Positions 45,401 to 54,400 of a DNA stretch of 64,000 nt are shown one piece after another. The notes below the pieces were generated by a model that worked only from the letters and a program-made list of their open reading frames with translations, searched no databases and had not been told where the DNA came from. Source of the stretch: Bartonella sp. HY038 (GTDB taxonomy: Bacteria; Pseudomonadota; Alphaproteobacteria; Rhizobiales; Rhizobiaceae); contig NZ_CP059725.1 of assembly GCF_014117425.1 (NCBI RefSeq), forward strand, positions 558,001-622,000, read 5' to 3'. The stretch's first letter is position 1. Every line of letters starts with the position of its first letter. The position numbers and the translations under genes were made by a program.

Positions 45401-48400
45401 CTTAACCATTTCAGGTGGCCCAAGCATTACAACAACCGGTATTGATAATGCTGGTAAAAAAGCAACTAATCTTGCTGATGCAACATTGTCTGCAACTTCA
45501 ACCGATGCAGTTACAGGTAAACAATTGTTTGCAACCAATGCAAATGTAACAACTGTTGATGGCCGCGTTACCACGCTTGATACAAAGGTTGGTACTTATG
45601 CAACGCGCGCTAGCACCTATTTGGGTGGTGGTGCAGATATTGCTGCTGGTACTGCGCCAAGCTTTACAATTCAAAGTACAGCTTATGGCAATGTAGGTGC
45701 TGCTTTAGGAGCTGTTGATACAACATTGACAGGTCTTAAAACTGACGCTCTACAGTGGAATGCAACATCATCTGCTTATGATGCAAGTCATGGTACAACA
45801 TCTGCGCAAAAAATTACCAATGTTGCTGATGGTACGTTATCTGCTACATCTAAGGATGCAGTTAACGGTTCGCAGCTTAATACAACAAATGCTAATGTAA
45901 CTGCTGTTGATGGTCGCGTAACGACCGTTGATGGCCGTGTTAGCACGCTTGATACTAAGGTTGGTACTTATGCAACACGCGCTAGCACCTATCTTGGTGG
46001 TGGTGCAGATATTGCTGCAGGCACTGCGCCAACATTTGCTATTCAAGGCGCTAACTACAACAACGTAAATTCTGCCTTTGGCGCAGTTAACTCAACGTTG
46101 ACTACGCAAAATACTAATATTTCTGCATTGCAAACTGATGCATTGCAATGGAATAGTGCTTCCCTTGCTTATGACGCAAGTCATGGTAGTGGTTCAGCTC
46201 AAAAAATCACCAATGTAGCAAATGGTACTGCTAGTTCAGATGCTGTTAACTATGGCCAGTTAACCAATGCGATTAATTCTTCTGCTTGGAGTTTGGCAGT
46301 TGGTAGTGAAGCCGGCACTGCTATTGGTAATGGTGCAACAGTTAAGTTGTTGGCTGGTAGTAGCAATCTAACAATTGCTCGTGCTGCTGGAACTAATGAT
46401 ATTACTTTTGATATCTCAAAGAACTTGAGCCTCACCAGTGTTACTGCAACAGGTGCTGTGACGGCAAATAGTCTTGTCGCTGGTAATTCAACTATTAATA
46501 ATAATGGTTTAACTATCGCTAATGGTCCTAGTGTTACAGCAACTGGCATTGATGCAGCTTCATTGAAGGTTACTAATGTTGCTGCAGGTACATTATCCGC
46601 TGCTTCAAAAGATGCCGTCAATGGTTCTCAGCTTTATACTACCAATACCAATGTGGCTTCGAATAAGACAGCTATTACTGATCTCCAAACCAATGCATTG
46701 CAATGGAATGGCACAGATTCTTTTGATGCAACACGTAATAGTGCTGCACAAAAGATTACAGGTGTTGCTGCAGGTACATTATCTGCAACTTCAACTGATG
46801 CTGTAAATGGTGCTCAGCTCAATGCAACCAACACCAATGTTTCAGCAAATAAGACAGCAATTAGCGGTCTCCAAACCAATGCACTGCAGTGGGATGGCAC
46901 AAGTGCTTTTGACGCTACACGCAATAATGCATCACAAAAGATCACAGGTGTTGCTGCAGGTACATTATCTGCAACTTCAACTGATGCTGTAAATGGTGCT
47001 CAGCTTAATGCTACAAACGCCAATGTCACCACAAATAAGAACTCAATTACGGCTCTTCAAAGTGATGCATTGCAATGGAATGCAAATCTAAGTGCTTATG
47101 ATGCAGGTCATGGTACAGGCACAGCGCAAAAAATCACTAATGTTGCTGATGGTACTTTATCAACTACATCTACAGATGCGGTGAATGGCAAGCAGCTCAA
47201 TACAACGAATACCAATGTAACCGCTGTTGGCAATCGCGTTACTGCGCTTGATACAAAAGTAGCTACACAGGCTAATAATGTAAGCACTTATCTTGGTGGT
47301 GGTGCTGATGTTGCTGCTGGTGTTGCACCTACTTATACCATCCAAAGCGCTTCTAAAACGAGCGTTGGTGATGCTTTCTCAGCCGTGGATACCGCACTTA
47401 CTACCAATAAAAATGCAATAGCTACCAACAAAACAGCTATTACTAACTTGCAAACAGATGCTCTACAGTGGAATTCTGCTTCAGGTGCTTATGATGCAAG
47501 TCATGGTAGTGGTACAGCTCAAAAAATCACCAATGTTGCTGCTGGTACTTTGTCAACAACATCAACCGATGCTGTTAATGGTGCCCAGCTTAATGCAACC
47601 AATACCAATGTGACTGCCAACAAGACTGCAATTGCTGCAAGCAATGCTAATATTGCAAATCTTCAGGCAAATGCTTTGCAATGGAATGGTACAGATAGCT
47701 TTGATGCAAATCGTGGTGGTGCAGCTCAGAAAATTACTGGTGTTGCAGCAGGTACATTGTCAGCAACATCAACTGACGCTGTAAACGGTGCTCAACTTAA
47801 TACAACTAACACCAATGTAACTGCTAATAAGACAGCAATTACAGCTAATACTAATGCAATTGGCGCTCTTCAAACCAACGCATTGCAATGGGATGGTACA
47901 GGTGCTTTCGATGCAACTCGTAACGGCGGTTCTCAGAAGATCACTGGCGTTGCAGCAGGTACATTGTCAGCAACTTCAACTGACGCAGTAAATGGTGCTC
48001 AGCTTAACGCTACCAATAATAATGTAACTGCAAACAAGACTGCAATTACTAGCCTACAAACAGATGCACTTCAATGGAACGCCGTTTCTGGTGCATATGA
48101 TGCAAGCCATGGTAGTGGTACAGCACAAAAAATCACCAATGTTGCTGATGGTGCGTTATCAACTACATCAACTGATGCAGTTAACGGTAAGCAACTTAAT
48201 GCAACCAACACCAATGTAACTGCTGTTGGTAACCGCGTTACTGCTCTTGATACCAAAGTTGGAACTTATGCTTCTAACGTTGATAGTTATCTTGGTGGTG
48301 GGGCTTCAGTTTCTGGCGGTACTGCGCCAAGCTTCACAATCCAGGGCGCAACTAAAAATAGCGTTGGCGATGCATTCACTTCTGTTGATACTGCTCTTAC

Positions 48401-51400
48401 AACCAACAGAAATGCAATTAATGCAAATAAGACTGCAATCACAGGTCTTCAGACTGATGCACTTCAGTGGAATGCGACTTCTGGTGCTTATGATGCAAGT
48501 CATGGTACAACCTCAGCACAAAAAATTACTAATGTTGCAGCGGGTACTTTATCTACAACATCAACCGATGCTGTAAATGGTGCACAGCTTAACGCAACCA
48601 ATGCAAATGTTACTGCAGTTGGTAACCGTGTGACTGATGTTGATACTCGTCTTGGTACAGCTGTTAGTAACGCCAATAAATATTTTGGTGGTTCTACAGA
48701 TTTAGCTGCAGGTACTGCACCAAGCTTTACCATCCAAGGCAATGCAACTAACAATGTAACCTCTGCATTTGGTGCAGTTGATACAGCCTTGACAGGCCAT
48801 GGCACATCAATTGCTGCGCTTCAAACCAATGCTCTTCAATGGAACCAAAATCTTGGTGCTTATGATGCAAGCTATGGTTCGAATGCACCGCAAAAAATTA
48901 GCAATGTAGCTAATGGTACTAACACCAATGATGCTGTTAATCTTGGTCAATTGAATGAGCAAATTGGTCAAACTGGTTGGAATCTTTCCGTAAATAATGC
49001 TAATTCGACAAAAATTGGCAAAGACGCTACGGTTGATCTAAAATCAGGCAGCAGCAATTTGACTATTGCTAAAGCAACAGGCAGCAATGACGTAACTTTT
49101 GATATTGCCCGTAATCTTGATCTTGATAGTATCCAAGCTGGTAATGTTAAGCTTGATAATACCGGTCTTGTTATTACTGGTGGTGCAAGCGTTACAACAA
49201 CTGGTGTTAATGCTGGTAATCAAAAAATTACCAATGTTGCACAAGGTACAGCTGCAACTGATGCGGTTAACTTTGGTCAATTGACAACAACCAATAATAA
49301 TGTTGCAGCTAATACGACTGCGATTGCTGCCAATAAAACAGCAATTACAGCCAATACAACTGATATCACTGATCTTAAAACCAATGCATTGCAATGGAAT
49401 GGTACAGATTCATTTGATGCAACACGTAATGGTGCTGCACAAAAGATTACTGGTGTAGCAGCAGGCACTGCAGCAAGTGATGCTGTAAACTTTGGTCAAT
49501 TGACAACAACAAACAACAATGTTGCTGCCAATACCACTGCAATTACCACCAATAAGAATGCAATTGCTACCAACACAACTGACATTGCTGGTCTTAAAAC
49601 CAATGCTCTACAATGGGATGGTTCTGGTACATTTGATGCAACACGTAATGGTGCTGCACAAAAGATTACTGGTGTAGCAAATGGCACTGCAGCAAGTGAT
49701 GCGGTTAACTTTGGTCAGTTGACAACAACCAACACCAATGTAACAAATGTCGGAAATCGCTTAACAACAGCTGTAAGCAATACCAATAAGTATTTTGGTG
49801 GTACAACAGATGTGGCTGGCGGCGTTGCTCCAAGCTTTGCTACCCAAAACGGCACTGCAAATAACGTGACTGATGCATTTAGTGCAGTTAACACCAGCAT
49901 TACTGGTCAGGCTACATCAATTGCAGCTCTTCAAACCGACGCTCTACAGTGGAGTTCTTCACTTGGTGCGTATGACGCAAGTCATGGTAGCAATGCACCA
50001 CAGCGCATTTCAAATGTTGCTGCTGGTACAAGTGCAACCGATGCAGCAAATGTGGGCCAGTTAACGACAGCTATCAGCTCAACCGGTTGGAACCTTTCTG
50101 CTAATGGTTCTAATGCAAGCAAAGTTGGTAATGGTGGTACTGTTGATCTTCGTGCAGGCAGCAGCAATCTTACCATTGCTAAGGCAACCGATAGCAGCAC
50201 TGTAGCTTTTGACATTGCTAAAGATCTTGATCTTACAAGTGTTAAGACTGGTGACGCTACACTCAATACCAATGGTCTTACCATCACTGGTGGTCCAAGC
50301 GTAACCAAGACTGGCATTGATGCAGGCAATACAAAAGTAACTAATGTTGCTGCAGGTACTGCTGCTAGTGATGCGGTTAACTTTGGTCAGTTGACAACAA
50401 CCAATACTAATGTTGCAGCTAATACGACAGCAATTGCCGCTAATAAAACAGCAATTGCAACCAACACCACTGATATTTCTGGTCTTAAAACCAATGCATT
50501 GCAATGGAATGGCACAGATGCATTTAATGCAACTCGTGATGGTACAGCGCAAAAGATCACTGGCGTAGCAGCAGGTACTGCAACAGGTGACGCAGTCAAC
50601 TTTGATCAATTATCTGCAACCAATACCAATGTTGCAGCTAATAAGACAGCAATTGCTGCCAATAAGACAGCAATTAACGCCAATACATCAGATATTTCTG
50701 GTCTTAAAACCAATGCATTGCAATGGAATGGTACAGATTCATTTGATGCAACACGTGGTGGCGCTGCGCAAAAGATTACTGGTGTAGCAAACGGCACTGC
50801 TGCTAGTGACGCTGTAAACTTTGGTCAGTTGACAACAACCAACACCAATGTAACCAATGTTACAAATCGCCTAGCAACCGCAGTAAGCAACACCAATAAA
50901 TATTTTGGTGGCACAACTGATGTTGCTGGTGGAGTTGCTCCAAGCTTTGCTACTCAAAACGGCACTGCAAATAACGTAACTGATGCATTTAGTGCAGTTA
51001 ACACCAGTATTACTGGTCAGGCTACATCAATTGCAGCTCTTCAAACTGATGCTCTACAGTGGAATTCTTCACTCGGTGCTTATGACGCAAGTCATGGTTC
51101 TGGTACACAGAAGATTACCAATGTTGCAGCTGGTACCAATAACACCGATGCAGTTAACGTTGCACAGTTGAATGACAAGATCGGCCAAACTGGTTGGAAC
51201 TTGACAGCAAATGGTGCAAATAGCAGCAAAATCGGTAATGGCGGTACTGTTGACCTACGTGCAGGCAGCACCAACTTGACTGTGTCAAAGACTGCGGACA
51301 GCAATGCTGTAAGCTTTGATATTGCTAAGGACCTTGATCTTACCAGTGTTAAAACTGGTGCAGCTACACTCAACAATGACGGTCTAACAATCGCCAATGG

Positions 51401-54400
51401 CCCAAGTGTAACAAGCACAGGTATCAATGCAGGTGCGAAGAAGGTAACCAATCTTGCTGATGGTGATGTAAGCACTACATCAACTGATGCAGTAACTGGT
51501 CGCCAGCTCAACACAACCAACACCAATGTAGCTGCTAATAAAACTGCAATCGCTGCTAACAAAACAGCAATTGAAGGCAATACAACAGCAATTACAGGTC
51601 TTCAGACCAATGCATTGCAATGGAATGGTACAGATTCATTTGATGCAACACGTAATGGTGCTGCGCAGAAGATTACTGGTGTAGCTGCTGGTACTTTATC
51701 AGGAACATCTACTGATGCGGTCAACGGAGCTCAGCTCAATGCAACCAACACCAACGTTACCAATGTTCAAAATCGTGTAGCTGATGTTGATACCCGTCTT
51801 GGTACAGCAGTAAGCAACACCAATAAGTATTTTGGTGGCACAACTGATGTTGCTGGTGGAGTTGCTCCAAGCTTTGCTACTCAAAACGGCACTGCAAATA
51901 ACGTAACTGATGCATTTAGTGCAGTTAACACCAGTATTACTGGTCAGGCTACATCAATTGCAGCTCTTCAAACTGATGCTCTACAGTGGAATTCTTCACT
52001 CGGTGCTTATGACGCAAGTCATGGTTCTGGTACACAGAAGATTACCAATGTTGCAGCTGGTACCAATAACACCGATGCAGTTAACGTTGCACAGTTGAAT
52101 GACAAGATCGGCCAAACTGGTTGGAACTTGACAGCAAATGGTGCAAATAGCAGCAAAATCGGTAATGGCGGTACTGTTGACCTACGTGCAGGCAGCACCA
52201 ACTTGACTGTGTCAAAGACTGCGGACAGCAATGCTGTAAGCTTTGATATTGCTAAGGACCTTGATCTTACCAGTGTTAAAACTGGTGCAGCCACACTCAA
52301 CAATGACGGTCTAACAATCGCCAATGGCCCAAGTGTAACAAGCACAGGTATCAATGCAGGTGCGAAGAAGGTAACTAATCTTGCTGATGGTGATGTAAGC
52401 ACTACATCAACTGATGCAGTAACTGGTCGCCAGCTCAACACAACCAACACCAATGTAGCTGCTAATAAAACTGCAATCGCTGCTAACAAAACAGCAATTG
52501 AAGGCAATACAACAGCAATTACAGGTCTTCAGACCAATGCATTGCAATGGAATGGTACAGATTCATTTGATGCAACACGTGGTGGTGCTGCGCAGAAGAT
52601 TACTGGTGTAGCTGCTGGTACTTTATCAGGAACATCTACTGATGCGGTGAACGGAGCTCAGCTCAATGCAACCAACACTAACGTTACCAATGTTCAAAAT
52701 CGTGTAGCTGATGTTGATACCCGTCTTGGTACAGCAGTAAGCAACACCAATAAGTATTTTGGTGGCACAACAGATGTAGCAGCAGGTGTTGCACCAAGCT
52801 TCAAGGTTCAGGGTACTACTTATAGTGATGCTACCTCTGCCTTTGGTGGTGTTGATACAAGCCTAAACAGCATTAAGAATGATGTTGCAAGCATCAGCAC
52901 TGATGCCTTGAAGTGGGATGCAACAACAAATGCATTTAACGCACAGCGTACCGATGCTGCAGGTAACACTTCTAACGGTAAAATCACCAATGTTGGCGAT
53001 GCAACCTTGTCTGCAACATCTAGCGATGCGGTAACGGGTTCACAGCTTTTCGCAACCAATAAGGAAGTGACTGCTAATCAGGCACGTATCGCAAGTGTTG
53101 CTGATAAGACCAGCCTCTATCTTGGCGGCGGTGCAGACTTAGCAAGTGGTACAGCGCCGACCTATAATATCGGTGGCAACAGCTTTAACAATGTTGGTAG
53201 TGCATTGACTGCGGTTGATTCAACTTTAACTGGTCACGGCACAAGCATTGCAACCTTGCAGCGCGACGCCATGCAGTGGAATGATGGTCTAAACGCATTT
53301 AGTGCAAGCCGTAATGGTGCTGCACAGCGTATTACCAATGTTGCGAATGGTACCGAAGCAACTGATGCAGTTAATAAGAGCCAATTGGATACAGCTGTAA
53401 GCAATTCTGGTTGGAACTTGTCAACAGATGGTCAAAATTCCACGAAAGTGGGTGCTGGTGACAGCGTTGACTTGAAGTCCGGCAGCAACATCAATGTAAG
53501 CAAATCGGCTAATGGTCGTGATGTGACATTTGATCTTGCTAAAGACATCACTGTTGATAGCGTAACTGCAACAGATGTAGCTGCAACCAATGTAACTGCA
53601 GATAGCATCAAAGCTGGTAATACAAGCATTGATACCAATGGTCTTACAATTGCCAATGGTCCAAGTGTAACAGCTTCAGGCATTAATGCGGCATCGAAGA
53701 AAGTTACTAATGTTGCTGATGCAACCTTGTCAGCTACTTCAAAAGACGCAGTTAATGGCTCACAGCTCTTCGCAACCAACAGCAATATTGACCAAGTTGC
53801 AGCAAATACCAGCAGCTATCTTGGTGGTGGTGCTGATGTGAAAACGGGTCAAGCACCTAGCTATTCAGTACAAGGCGGTACCTACGATAATGTTGGTTCA
53901 GCACTTGGTGGTGTAGATGCAGCCTTTAACAATGTTAACAGCCAGATCAGCACAATCAACAATAGTGCATTGATGTGGAGTGTTGGCGAGGGTGCATATG
54001 ATGCGGCTCGTGATAAGGGTACAGGCACAAAGACCAATAGTAAGATTACACATCTTCAAGACGGTACTTTGTCAGCTGACTCTAGCGATGCTGTAACTGG
54101 TTCACAGCTTTGGAAAACTCAGCAAGATGTTAATGACACGAGCTTGCGTTTGACCAATATTGCAACCAACACCTCTAACTATCTTGGTGGTGGTGCCAAT
54201 GTTCAAACTGGTGAAGCACCAACCTATAAGGTTCAGGGCGACACTTATCGCAATGTTGGTGATGCATTTAACGGTGTAGATACAAGTCTTACTAATGTTC
54301 AAAACCAGATCGCTAACGTCAATAAAGACGCTTTGATGTGGGATAGTTCATTAAGTGCCTACAATGCTGCCCGTCCTGATGCTACTGGTACTAGTGTTGC

